Shown here: one piece after another, positions 9,054 to 17,961 of the stretch
Numbering within the stretch: the stretch's first letter is position 1
Layout of the letters: each line of letters begins with the position of its first letter
Assembly: GCA_003158455.1 (NCBI GenBank)
Contig: PMJO01000139.1
Coordinates: 1 to 61,150 of the forward strand
Reading direction: 5' to 3'
Source: Myxococcales bacterium
GTDB lineage: Bacteria; Myxococcota_A; Polyangia; Fen-1088
DNA: 61,150 bases
Notes under the pieces: generated by a model
The model's input: the letters and a program-made list of their open reading frames with translations, nothing else
Database searches by the model: none
Told to the model about the DNA's origin: nothing
Translations under genes and position numbers: made by a program

Positions 9054-10376
9054 CTAGGGACGCCAGGGCAGGAAGATCAGGCGGCGGTTGGCCTCTGGCA
9101 AAGTGAGCGAGAATTCACCCCAGACCGGCACGAAGTAAAGCGCCACCAATATAGATAGAGCAACGAATATCAACACCGCGCGGGGCCAGCGACGTTCCAA
9201 TTTGGCCACAACCCCGGCCAACAGAATAATGGCGAAGGCATAGGGCGGCAGGTAGTGATAGAAGAACGAGTGCTTGCCCATGGAAACCACAAACAGGGTG
9301 AGTAAAGCCGCCCACCCCGTGGCAAGCACCAGGACCGCCTTGGTGAACGAGGCGTCGAAGAAAGGCGGCCAGTACTTTCGCCAGCCCGTCCGCAAGGCGG
9401 TCAGTCCTCGCGCCAGGGGCAACCCGATCACCAGCAAAACCGCGGGAAACCAGAACACCAGATTGCCGAGGCTGGAGGCATAGCGCGAGGTAGTTCCTGA
9501 GGAGGAGAGCTTGACCACAATGGGATGATAGAGAGCCGGCCAGGTATACCAGGCTGACGCCAATGGATTGTCATACTGTCCGAGGCCGTGCAGGCTGGCC
9601 ATCGACGACAGGATGACATTCCACACTGCCAGCGGGTCACTGGCGTGTCCCATCAGGTGCAACCCAGCCATCCAGATCAGAATGTGTACGACGGGCGACA
9701 GTCCGAACCAGAAGATCGTGTACCAGGGCACGCGACGGTACAGCAGGACGGCCACGACTGCGGGCACCAGCGTCTGCGCCGCGCTCCACTTGATGGAGGT
9801 GGCGATTCCAATCAAGATCCCTACAATCGCCATCCCGCGCCAGGTGCGCGCGGTCACCACCGCCAAGACGCTCCACAGAATGAGACAGACGAGCATTATG
9901 TCGATGAATGCCGTGCGCGAATGGGCAATGAAGAAACCGTCTGCCGCAATGAAGGCGGCCGCAAACCAGGCCGCCCGCCGACTCGCGAAGATCTGGCGCG
10001 CCAGCCAGAAGCCGATGATGATGGTCTGCAGGCCAAAGCACAGATACATGAACCGCCATCCCACCGAGTTGTAGCCAAACAGGATGAGCCCGATGGCTCC
10101 CAGAAGCTTGCCCAGCGGGGGATGGAAGTCGTGCAAGTCGGGCACGCCGAGCAGAATGTGATGCGCCGTCGGTCCGTAGAATTGCTCGTCGAAAGTGTCG
10201 CGGGGCGGAAATCCGATCCCCTGAATGCGCAGGATCACCCCGCCCACGATCATGAAAGCGAGAAGCAAGCTGGTCACGCGCGGCGCGCGCTGCATGGCGC
10301 CCCAGCGGTCCACCGCATCTTGCCGGACCGCTCGGACGGTCTCGACCACCCCGCGAACCATTTTCGCTGGCATCAT
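9054..10376 (-). CDS. Dolichyl-phosphate-mannose--protein mannosyltransferase family (GT39) membrane protein
   Basis: 440 residues from ATG 10376, which shares ATGA with the stop of the upstream gene. After a short cytoplasmic helix and the first TM segment comes the luminal loop diagnostic for PMT enzymes: FPPRDTFDEQFY with the acidic DE pair, then FHPPLGKLL. About ten hydrophobic helices follow. Bacterial homologues transfer mannose from a polyprenyl-phosphate donor to Ser/Thr of exported proteins. The donor could be made by the GT2 enzyme at 55.8 kb (inference). Confidence 0.9.
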   Translation of the reverse strand: MMPAKMVRGVVETVRAVRQDAVDRWGAMQRAPRVTSLLLAFMIVGGVILRIQGIGFPPRDTFDEQFYGPTAHHILLGVPDLHDFHPPLGKLLGAIGLILFGYNSVGWRFMYLCFGLQTIIIGFWLARQIFASRRAAWFAAAFIAADGFFIAHSRTAFIDIMLVCLILWSVLAVVTARTWRGMAIVGILIGIATSIKWSAAQTLVPAVVAVLLYRRVPWYTIFWFGLSPVVHILIWMAGLHLMGHASDPLAVWNVILSSMASLHGLGQYDNPLASAWYTWPALYHPIVVKLSSSGTTSRYASSLGNLVFWFPAVLLVIGLPLARGLTALRTGWRKYWPPFFDASFTKAVLVLATGWAALLTLFVVSMGKHSFFYHYLPPYAFAIILLAGVVAKLERRWPRAVLIFVALSILVALYFVPVWGEFSLTLPEANRRLIFLPWRP

Positions 10377-11038
10377 TGCGGAATCACGCAATCGGTGAGC
10401 AGCCCCGCGGGCACGGCGTCCTTGACCGGACTAAATGAACCGGTCGGTGACCAGCGCAGTGACACCGACTTGATCGCAGATACCATGCGGAAGTTGCACA
10501 CCACGGTAAAGCGCTCTCTGGGCAGTTGACTCGGCAGGCGCGGTGAACTCCACAGTCCCGCGCCAAGGAAAAGCACCGAATCTACAGTGTTGTAGGGACG
10601 CAGCAGCAGGGGATCCTCGGTGCCGTTGGGATCGAAGGGCTGCTGGTTGGCCCGATATCCGCAATGCAAGCCTTCGAGCACCAAGTCCGACGCACAGTTC
10701 AGGTTCTGGGGATCCTCACGAATCAGGGTCACCTCAATAGACCGTGTCCCACCCATGTACCAGCCATCCGCATGAGGCGCGTAGCGTTTGCCATAGCCCG
10801 TCCAGGAGAAGATCAGCCAAACGCCGAAAGTCACGATGAACAGGCTGAGTAGAGTGTAGCAAAGCACGTTGAACTCGCCTGTCACCTTGGATGGCGGAAG
10901 CACGTCGGGCTGCGGGGCCGGTGGTTCACTCGGCTTGGGTGCGGGCGGAGCCTCGGGCGGGATTGGCGAATCCACAGCTTGCGACTGGGGACTTTCTCCG
11001 ACGGCGGAAGGAGTCTCGGGCACGGGCGACGAATCCAT
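10373..11038 (-). CDS. Single-pass membrane protein of unknown function, coupled to the PMT gene
   Basis: 221 residues from ATG 11038. The first 65 residues are Pro/Ala/Ser-rich (EAPPAPKPSEPPAPQPDVLPP). One transmembrane helix (VLCYTLLSLFIVTFGVWLIF) follows, then about 130 extracytoplasmic residues with four Cys (NCASDLVLEGLHCGY, VVCNFRM, DCVIPQ), suggesting disulphides. The stop overlaps the PMT start as ATGA, so the proteins are probably made together and may act together. No family recognised. Confidence 0.75.
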   Translation of the reverse strand: MDSSPVPETPSAVGESPQSQAVDSPIPPEAPPAPKPSEPPAPQPDVLPPSKVTGEFNVLCYTLLSLFIVTFGVWLIFSWTGYGKRYAPHADGWYMGGTRSIEVTLIREDPQNLNCASDLVLEGLHCGYRANQQPFDPNGTEDPLLLRPYNTVDSVLFLGAGLWSSPRLPSQLPRERFTVVCNFRMVSAIKSVSLRWSPTGSFSPVKDAVPAGLLTDCVIPQ

Positions 11039-11189
11039 GTCCAAATGATTAGTAGATGCCACCGCTGCCGTCAACCCGGCTGAAGCTGTCCCACTGGGCG
11101 CGGCCCGGCTCCTTGGCCACGGGCGGCGTGGCAACAATCAGTTTCGTTACGCGCTGGATTTTGAGCTCATAACCAGCCAGACATACGTC

Positions 11190-12155
11190 ATGGAAAAGAC
11201 ACGCACCCTAGCCAATTTGATTCAGTCAGCCCGGGCCTTCCAAGAAAGTCGCGTGCTGCTCACCGCTCTGGAGCTGGACGTGTTCACGACGATCGGGGAA
11301 GGTGCCACCGCGGCGGAGGTCGCGCTGAAACTGGGCACGGATCCTCGCGCCACTGAGATGCTGCTCAACGCCCTGGTGGCGGTGGGCGCTCTTTTCAAGC
11401 GCGATGCCTTCTTCCGCTGCACGGTGGAGTCCAAGGAGCTGGGGCCGGCACGGCCAGGCCTCCTGCACATGGTTCATCTCTGGGATACCTGGGCCACCCT
11501 CACCGAATGCGTGAAATCAGGCCGGGCCGTCCGGGCGCGAGGTCCCGAGGGCTTCTCCGAGGCGCGCACCCGCGCCTTCATTGCAGCGATGCACGCACGG
11601 GCTCAGGAGAGCGCCCAAGCAACCGTGCGCCTCTCCGGCATCCGCGATGCGAAGCGCATGCTGGACGTGGGCGGCGGCTCCGGCGCCTTTTCCATCGCAT
11701 TCGCCAAGGCGTGCCCGGAATTGCAGGCGGAGATCCTGGATCTGGGCGCAGTCATGCCGCTGGCGGAGGACTACATCCGCGAGGCGGGTCTGCAGAGCCG
11801 TGTCCGCGTGCGACCCGGGGACATGCGCACGGCAGAATTCGGCGAAGGCTTCGACCTAGTGCTGCTCTCCGCCGTCTGTCACATGTTCAGCGAAGATGAG
11901 AACCGTTCGCTGATCCAACGCTGCGCCCGGGCCTTGGTGAGCGGAGGCCATCTTGTGATCCGCGAATTCATCCTGCAGGAAGATCGCACCGGGCCCGCGC
12001 ACGCGGCTCTGTTCGCGCTCAACATGCTGGTGGGTACCGAGCACGGAAACACCTATACCGAGAGCCAGTACCGGACCTGGATGCAAGAGGCTGGCTTTGC
12101 CACCGTCACCCGCACCGACCCGGAGGGCGATGTGTTGGTTGGGGCGCGGCACTAG
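11190..12155 (+). CDS. SAM-dependent O-methyltransferase-type enzyme (PF00891-like)
   Basis: 321 residues. The N-terminal 80 residues form the winged-helix dimerisation domain of plant-type and antibiotic O-methyltransferases (SRVLLTALELDVFTTI...LGTDPRATEMLLNALVAVGAL). The SAM-binding motif LDVGGGSGAFSIAFA sits near residue 157, followed by GDMRTAEFGEGFDLVLLSAVCHMF. The C-terminus is short and ends VLVGARH. The substrate cannot be told from sequence. There is no biosynthetic cluster around it. The stop at 12153-12155 is followed at once by a copy of the dispersed palindromic repeat. Confidence 0.88.
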   Translation: MEKTRTLANLIQSARAFQESRVLLTALELDVFTTIGEGATAAEVALKLGTDPRATEMLLNALVAVGALFKRDAFFRCTVESKELGPARPGLLHMVHLWDTWATLTECVKSGRAVRARGPEGFSEARTRAFIAAMHARAQESAQATVRLSGIRDAKRMLDVGGGSGAFSIAFAKACPELQAEILDLGAVMPLAEDYIREAGLQSRVRVRPGDMRTAEFGEGFDLVLLSAVCHMFSEDENRSLIQRCARALVSGGHLVIREFILQEDRTGPAHAALFALNMLVGTEHGNTYTESQYRTWMQEAGFATVTRTDPEGDVLVGARH

Positions 12156-12179
12156 TCGCGTGGGGAGCCGGCCTGCTTT
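12156..12179 (+). repeat. Palindromic repeat family A, copy 1 (head only)
   Basis: TCGCGTGGGGAGCCGGCCTG starts on the base after the methyltransferase stop. It matches the head of the full copies at 51006 and 57558. The tail hairpin is not present. Confidence 0.65.
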
Positions 12180-12186
12180 GGCACCT

Positions 12187-12831
12187 TCACAGTTTGGGCC
12201 CACGGTCGCGCCGTCCCTCGTGGCGTTCGACGTGTTCCTCCAGCTTGCGCGTAGCGATCTTGAGCAACGCCGTCACCCCGGACTGCACCACCGCCTCGAA
12301 TTCCTTTGCTCCCTGGGCCACGGCGCTGCCGCCCTCAAGCAGGCCTCGCTTCCATGCCGCGCGCGCCGCTCGCCGCCGCTCGCGCTCGCGCTGCTTTTCC
12401 TCGCGGCGTCGGCGCCGCACGATCTTGTCATAGGGGAAGATCACGTGCCGCACTTGCAACGCCAGCAGCGCGCCGCTGCCGAGCAGAGGCCAGACGTACC
12501 ATGTCCCGCCGGTGAGGCGACTGGCGACGAAGTACAGAAACCCATTCAAGACGGAGTAGCTGACCGCCGAGGCCGCGAACCGCTTGAGCTGCACCACCCG
12601 CTCGGCCGCGATCTCGCAGGACACCACCTGCCGAGCCAGCTCTTGCAAGCGAGACTGCGCTAGCTCCGCCGTGGCCCGCTCCAACGCCTCACGTTCGATC
12701 CCGGATTCAGCGGCGATCTCCACCAGTTCGGCATGGCTCAGCCCGCGCTCACTGATGGCCTGCTCGCCCAATGCGCGCTTGATGATCTCGTTGACTTCGT
12801 CCTGCGTGTAGCTGGCTTGCGGATCAGTCAC
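12187..12831 (-). CDS. 2TM-domain membrane protein with N-terminal helical (SHOCT-like) region
   Basis: 214 residues from GTG 12831. The first 70 residues are helical and acidic (TQDEVNEIIKRALGEQ, LSHAELVEIAAESGIEREALERA), like domains in predicted membrane-associated regulators. A hydrophobic pair (VSYSVLNGFLYFVASRL and WPLLGSGALLALQVRHVI) matches the 2TM family pattern. The C-terminus is strongly basic (RRRRREEKQRERERRRAA). Function unknown. It is convergent with the methyltransferase gene. Confidence 0.75.
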   Translation of the reverse strand: MTDPQASYTQDEVNEIIKRALGEQAISERGLSHAELVEIAAESGIEREALERATAELAQSRLQELARQVVSCEIAAERVVQLKRFAASAVSYSVLNGFLYFVASRLTGGTWYVWPLLGSGALLALQVRHVIFPYDKIVRRRRREEKQRERERRRAARAAWKRGLLEGGSAVAQGAKEFEAVVQSGVTALLKIATRKLEEHVERHEGRRDRGPKL

Positions 12832-13033
12832 GGCGCCCCCGAGTGGTCCAGCTGGTCATTGCCGGGTTTCCTTCTTGTAGACGCGCCTTGTCAGTGGCTT
12901 GCAAGCCTCTGCACTCTACCGGGAAGAACATTTCGATCCAATCGCAGGTGGTCACTTCCCAGACGGCTGGCGAGTGTTGTCAAATAGGGTAGAAGAGGGT
13001 CCGCAGAGCAGCAGCGGGTTGACGCATTCAGAC

Positions 13034-16000
13034 ATGGAACGTTTGCCTCATACGGAAAGCCAGAGTTCTAGCTTGCTCTCGGAGCACACCCTGTCTTTGG
13101 AAGTGCCGGAGCAAGCGAAGAACCTCGATCCGTCTGCCGATTTTCTCCAATCCATCCAGATAGAAGAACTGGTCTCCAGCGACGATTCTCGCCACCTTGA
13201 AAGCGAGTGCATTCGCGAGGAGCGTTGGGATGACCTGGCGGCTCTCCTGCTCGAGCGTTCGTCACAGGTCTTGGATCCGGCCGAGAGTAGCCGCTGCCTC
13301 ATGCGGGCGGCACAGGTCTACGAGACCAATCTGGGGGATACCGACAGCGCATTCGTGGTCATGCTGGTCGCTTTCCAAGAAAGCCCGGCTACTCTCGACC
13401 TTGCCACCGATCTGGCGCGTATGGCCACGGTTCACAATCGCTGGCCTGACCTGCTGTCGGAGTGCCAAAAGCGATTGCCTGAGATCACGTCCGCGGCCAA
13501 GCGCGCTGAGATGCTGGTGGCCATGGCGAACTGGTACCAGAAAGATCTGGGGGACGCGGCGGCGGCAGAGGAGGCATTGGAGGCGGCCATGGCGGCCAAT
13601 CCCTCCAACCCGCAGGCACTGCGCGCCCTGGTCGAGTTGCACGGCCAGCGGGGGAAGTGGATGCGGGCCGCCGCCTATCTGACCTGCGCCTCGGGCAACG
13701 CCGCCGACCCGGCGAAAGCGATCGAGTTGGCCCTGGAGGCTGCCCAGATCTATCGCGAACGTCTGCGCGACGTGGAATCCGCCATCGAGCAATACACTCG
13801 GGTTCTCGAACGATCGCCCGGTCATCCTCAGGCGACTGCCGCCTTGGCGGAATTGGCCTGGGTTCGCAAGGACTGGACCGTCGCCTTGCCCTTGCTCGAA
13901 AACATGGCCGGCTCGGCCAGGCACGCCTTGGACGAGTCCGCCAGGATCTGGCACAAAGTCGCGTGGTCAGCGCAAATGTTGGGCGACATGGAGCGGGCGC
14001 GCGCGGGTTATCGCCGTTCCTACCTGGCCATGCCCACCTATCTGCCAACTTTGCAGTCCTGGTCGCAGCTCGCGCGCACCCAAGGGTGGTGGCAGGACGT
14101 GTGCCAGACCGTGCCGCATATTCTGTCCGAGGGGGGCGATCGTCTGACCGTCTCGGAACACGCGGATCACCTGTTCGCTCTCGGCAAGGCCTATCTCGCC
14201 CTGCACAGCGCGGAGGCCGCCGCCGAGGCATTGATGAAGGCTCTGGAATTCGCGCCAGGTCTCACGGCTGCCCGGGAGGCGCTGGCCGAGGCCAACGCCA
14301 AGATCGAGGGCCGTGGTCCAGAGAATGCGACGGCGCTCATCGAGCAGCATCGCCGGCTGCTCGAAGGCAAGATCACACCCGACGAGCGGTTCGAGTATCT
14401 CTGCCGCATCGGTCATCTGCAGCGCGAGGAACTGAACGATCAACGTGCCGCTTTGGAAACCTTTCTGCAGGCATCCATCTTGCGGCCAGACGATCCGGAT
14501 GTCCTGCACGAGTTGGTCGAGATTCACACCCTGCACGGCCACTGGTCACGCGTGGTCGAGGTGCTCGATCGGCTGGTGCACCTGTCCTCGGGAGCCGACA
14601 AGGCACGCTATCTGGTGGCAATCGCCAACATTCTCAACTACGAGCTGGAGGGGCCAGTCGAGGCAGTCGACCGGTACAACCAGGCGCTGGACGAAAATCC
14701 TGATGATCAGCGTAGTTTCGAGCGCATCCAGCGCATCCTGATCGCGCGGCAGGATTGGCGCGGCTTGGCCCGGGCCCATCGCCGCATGATTCGACGACTG
14801 GGGGCCAAGCCTTCCCTGGACAAGCGCGCTTGGCTGCTGAGCTTGTGGCAAGGCCTGGCCGACCTCTGCTGGCGCAATATGCGCGACCTCCCCGCTGCGG
14901 CGGCCGCGTATGAGGTGTGCGTATCCCTGGCTCCCGAAGATGCGCGATTCCATGAGTTCCTGGCCAAGACCTACGAGGCCCAGGGCCCGGCCATGTTTGG
15001 CCAGGCGGTGAAGACGCGCGAACGTCTGCTCGCCATGTCAACCAACGCTGACGAGGCGGCCAAGCACATTCGGGCTTTGGCCAACCTGCATCGCGGGCTG
15101 CGAAGGTTCGATCGTGTGTTTTGCGCCTGTGGTGGTCTCAGCGTGCTGATGAAGGCCGATGTCCGCGAGCGCGGCTACTACGAGAACAACGCCTTGCCCA
15201 GCGTCCCCATCGCAACCAGCATGTTGACCGAAGCGCAATGGCAAGGCTGCATCTCATCCGCGCGCGAAGATCGTCGCGTCTCCCAGTTGCTGGCTGCGGT
15301 CAGCGCGGGGGTGCTCATGTCGCGAGTGCAAGACGCGGCGGCGTACGGCCTGCAGCCCAGCCATCGCCGCGATCCCACCGACCAGAGATCCCTGCTGGGG
15401 CGCATTCTGGTTTACATCAGTCGCTTTGTCGGGGTGCCCTTGCCCGCTGTCTATGCGCCACCCAGCGCACCGGGCGAGATCGATCTCGTGGTGCTGCGAG
15501 AGGGAGCCCAGCCGGTGCTTGCGTTCGTGCTCGGGCGTGACCTGACCGTCGGCCGGTCGGACCGCGAGCTGGCATTCTTCCTCGCCAAACGCCTGGTGGG
15601 ACTGCGCGCCGATCGCTGTCTACTCTGGCCGCGCCTGGTGTCGACCAAGGGTGAACTGCGCGCCATCTTGGGCGCAGCCATCCAGTTGGCGACACCGGGC
15701 TACAAGCTGCCCGAGGCCGATTCCGCGGCGGTACGTCAGTATCTTTCGTATTTCCGACGGGTGTTGCCGGCTGCCCAGATGGCACCCATCGCGTCCGCGG
15801 TCGAATCGTTGCTGGCAGGCCCCGGCCGCATCGATTTGGATGGCTGGGTTGCGGGTGCAGAGGAGACCGGCAATCGCGCCGGGCTGCTCGCCTGCGGTGA
15901 CGCGATGGCGGCGGCCCGCGAAATCGTCAAGGAAGCGCGCGCGCGCAGGTCGCGTCCCGAAGATGCAATTCTCGCCCTGGTCCGCTGGGGCGTCTCCTCG

Positions 16001-16093
16001 GAGTATTTCGACCTGCGCACCCAGCTTGGCTTGGCTCTGGTCTCCGACGAAGACAAGACTCCAATCGTCACGCGCAACTACCCTCTGTACTGA
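13034..16093 (+). CDS. Large tetratricopeptide-repeat protein with a conserved C-terminal domain
   Basis: About 1019 residues from ATG 13034; an in-frame TTG at 12899 would add 45 residues. Residues 60-680 are tandem helical TPR-type repeats, for example LGDAAAAEEALEAAMAANPSNPQALRALV, VESAIEQYTRVLERSPGHPQATAALAEL and QRAALETFLQASILRPDDPDVLHELV. Residues 700-1019 form a different domain with several Trp/Arg motifs (PLPAVYAPPSAPGEIDLVVL, LAFFLAKRLVGLRADRCLLWP, LDGWVAGAEETGNRAGLLACGD). No signal peptide or TM segment is seen, so it is probably a cytoplasmic scaffold. I do not recognise the C-terminal domain as an enzyme. It stands alone. Confidence 0.88.
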   Translation: MERLPHTESQSSSLLSEHTLSLEVPEQAKNLDPSADFLQSIQIEELVSSDDSRHLESECIREERWDDLAALLLERSSQVLDPAESSRCLMRAAQVYETNLGDTDSAFVVMLVAFQESPATLDLATDLARMATVHNRWPDLLSECQKRLPEITSAAKRAEMLVAMANWYQKDLGDAAAAEEALEAAMAANPSNPQALRALVELHGQRGKWMRAAAYLTCASGNAADPAKAIELALEAAQIYRERLRDVESAIEQYTRVLERSPGHPQATAALAELAWVRKDWTVALPLLENMAGSARHALDESARIWHKVAWSAQMLGDMERARAGYRRSYLAMPTYLPTLQSWSQLARTQGWWQDVCQTVPHILSEGGDRLTVSEHADHLFALGKAYLALHSAEAAAEALMKALEFAPGLTAAREALAEANAKIEGRGPENATALIEQHRRLLEGKITPDERFEYLCRIGHLQREELNDQRAALETFLQASILRPDDPDVLHELVEIHTLHGHWSRVVEVLDRLVHLSSGADKARYLVAIANILNYELEGPVEAVDRYNQALDENPDDQRSFERIQRILIARQDWRGLARAHRRMIRRLGAKPSLDKRAWLLSLWQGLADLCWRNMRDLPAAAAAYEVCVSLAPEDARFHEFLAKTYEAQGPAMFGQAVKTRERLLAMSTNADEAAKHIRALANLHRGLRRFDRVFCACGGLSVLMKADVRERGYYENNALPSVPIATSMLTEAQWQGCISSAREDRRVSQLLAAVSAGVLMSRVQDAAAYGLQPSHRRDPTDQRSLLGRILVYISRFVGVPLPAVYAPPSAPGEIDLVVLREGAQPVLAFVLGRDLTVGRSDRELAFFLAKRLVGLRADRCLLWPRLVSTKGELRAILGAAIQLATPGYKLPEADSAAVRQYLSYFRRVLPAAQMAPIASAVESLLAGPGRIDLDGWVAGAEETGNRAGLLACGDAMAAAREIVKEARARRSRPEDAILALVRWGVSSEYFDLRTQLGLALVSDEDKTPIVTRNYPLY

Positions 16094-16116
16094 GAACGCA
16101 CTCAGAGCGCCCCACC

Positions 16117-16395
16117 TCACCACGCGCCCTTCGGACAGTGCAGCAGTACGACGGGGAGTATGCCGATGACCAACACCCAGAGATCGCACTTTGCCGGCAC
16201 CGCGTGCGGGTTGGGGGCAGAGTCCTTGTACGGATCTTGCTTAGCGGGCGACTGCGGCGCTGCAATGTCCGGGGCGAAGATGGCCTCTGCCCGATCTGAC
16301 GTCGGGGGATGGCGCGCGCCGGGCTTCCCGGCATACGCGACGGTAGTCATTAGCAAGGCTGTCAGCAGCGCCAGAGCGCGTATCCACTTTTTCAA
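16117..16395 (-). CDS. Small exported or membrane protein of unknown function
   Basis: 92 residues starting at TTG 16395, with GGAAGG about 12 nt upstream. It has a clear signal peptide (KKWIRALALLTALLMTTVAYAG), a Pro/Ala-rich middle, and a C-terminal hydrophobic stretch (DLWVLVIGILPVVLLHC) that could be a second membrane helix. It is convergent with the TPR gene, 23 bases away. No family recognised. Confidence 0.6.
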   Translation of the reverse strand: MKKWIRALALLTALLMTTVAYAGKPGARHPPTSDRAEAIFAPDIAAPQSPAKQDPYKDSAPNPHAVPAKCDLWVLVIGILPVVLLHCPKGAW

Positions 16396-16709
16396 TTGAT
16401 CGTCATCCCTTCCGTCCCTGGTTCAGGGAGCGCGATGATATACCCTGGCTGCCGCGCAAGGGAAAAAGCAGAAGCACGTTTGGTATTCGGCGCTTCGCGT
16501 GCTGCGTGCCGATTGACATGATGTTTTCACATCCTGCTCATCGGCGCCTTCGCGTGCCGCCACCAGGGACCGATCACGCGCAACCCCACCGATTTTCGCC
16601 GCTGGTTTCCCAAACTGAAACTGCGACAACCCTGAAGGTCTGAGTCCGGACGGCCGGGCTTCGGACAAGCGCAGTCGCTGGCACGGCAAACGGTAGCCGT
16701 GTGTCGGGA
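16396..16709. other. Intergenic stretch with no gene seen
   Basis: It lies between the small exported protein and the truncated kinase. No convincing ORF on either strand, no RNA gene and no transposase remnant. It directly follows the point where the kinase gene loses homology, so it may be the scar of a deletion or insertion. Confidence 0.4.
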
Positions 16710-17033
16710 TCACCTGATCGGAGGATATGGTGTGCAGTCTTGCCACTTGCTTGCAATATAGTCACTGGCACCTGACAAGCGGCCCTCGGGTGTCACACCA
16801 GCGTCGAAGACTTCGATGATGTTGCGATGACGAATGGCGCTGGCAGCCCGGGCCTCGTTGAGAAAACGCCGGACCAGCTCCGCATCCTGCGCCAGCGCTG
16901 TGTGCAGAACCTTCACGGCGGCGCGGCGGTCGATGAGCGGGTTCTCGGCAAGATAGACTTCCCCAAAACCGCCTTCGCCGAGCAGCCGGACGATGCGGTA
17001 GTTGCCAAAGGGGTGGCCCGCCTGCAGCGCCAT
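16710..17033 (-). pseudogene. Truncated Hanks-type Ser/Thr protein kinase (N-lobe only)
   Basis: From ATG 17033 the frame reads the N-lobe of a bacterial Ser/Thr kinase: GNYRIVRLLGEGGFGEVYLAE (Gly-rich loop), RRAAVKVLH (ATP-binding Lys), FLNEARAASAIRH (alpha-C Glu) and IIEVFDAG. Homology stops after VTPEGRL near base 16785. It continues as unrelated residues to a stop. The catalytic HRD loop, DFG motif and C-lobe are absent, so it cannot be an active kinase. A CLHCGQEY motif just upstream suggests the original gene began before 17033, possibly near 17090. It is divergent from the alpha/beta hydrolase gene. Confidence 0.8.
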
Positions 17034-17178
17034 TCGTTCTCGGTAGCCATGGTACTCCTGGCCGCAGTGCAGACAAGTGGATTTGCGGCTGCGCGCGTGC
17101 TGTCGAGCAGCTTGAAGAGCCCCCCTTTTCCAGGATTGGGCTATCCTGGTCTTCGAACCAGCGAAGGAGCCCGAGCGC

Positions 17179-17961
17179 ATGAAAACCGCGAAGCTTTCCG
17201 TTCCCGGGGCGAGACTTCACTACCAGGTGTGCGGCCAGGGCCCTCTCCTGCTGCTTCTGAGCGGCGGCGGTGGCGACGCCGACGCGCTCGATACGCTGGC
17301 CCGGAACCTCGCGGCCGACTACACCATCGCCTCCTACGATCGACGGGGCTACGCGCGCAGCCCACTTCACGATCCGGCTGACACGTCGATCATCCCCATC
17401 GAAACCGCGGGCGACGACGCCCACCGCGTGCTTGCCGCGCTCACCTCCGTGCCGGCGTACGTGTTTGGATCGAGCCTGGGCGCCCTCATCGGTCTCGAGC
17501 TGCTAGCCCGTCATCCCGAGCAAGTCCGCCTCCTGGTCGCGCACGAGCCGCCCACCCATACCCTCATCCCCGAGAGCGCGCGGCCGCCCCTGCCCAATCC
17601 CAACGATCCCACCCCGACCGCGACGTATGCGGCGGCCATCGGGGTGAAGCTCGCGGCGCCGAGCAAGTTCCCGCCCGAGGTGGAACGACGCAGGGCCCTC
17701 AATGCAAAGCACTTCTTCAGCCGTGAGGCGCGCTCGGCGCGCGTCTACGCGCCCGATCTCGCGCGGCTGGCCACAGTCACCAGCCGGCTCGTGCTCGCTG
17801 GCGGCGAGGACGGCCGCCCATTCGTCGCATACCGTTGCGCAGCGAAGGCCGCCGAGCGCCTAGGCGTGCCGCTGGTCGAGTTTCCGGGCGACCACGCTGC
17901 GCCGTTGGTGGCGACGCCGCAATTCGTGGAGAAGCTGCGCGCCGCCCTCGCGCGGGCGTAG
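17179..17961 (+). CDS. Alpha/beta hydrolase
   Basis: 260 residues from ATG 17179, with AAGGAG 10 nt upstream. It has the alpha/beta hydrolase order: oxyanion strand LLLLLSGGGGDADALDTLA, strand and turn IASYDRRGYARSP, nucleophile elbow FGSSLGALIGL (GxSxG), acid region LVLAGGEDGRPF, and His in FPGDHAAPL. The substrate is unknown. Its last 102 bases overlap the GH9 endoglucanase reading frame on the opposite strand. GC content and codon use match the neighbours. Confidence 0.88.
   Translation: MKTAKLSVPGARLHYQVCGQGPLLLLLSGGGGDADALDTLARNLAADYTIASYDRRGYARSPLHDPADTSIIPIETAGDDAHRVLAALTSVPAYVFGSSLGALIGLELLARHPEQVRLLVAHEPPTHTLIPESARPPLPNPNDPTPTATYAAAIGVKLAAPSKFPPEVERRRALNAKHFFSREARSARVYAPDLARLATVTSRLVLAGGEDGRPFVAYRCAAKAAERLGVPLVEFPGDHAAPLVATPQFVEKLRAALARA

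Noticed and set aside
9007-9058. Short direct repeat (TTCGGGCTGGGCTAG / TTCGGTCTGGGCTAG) after the GH48 gene
   Set aside because: Only 15 bases and no wider context. Not enough to call an attachment site.
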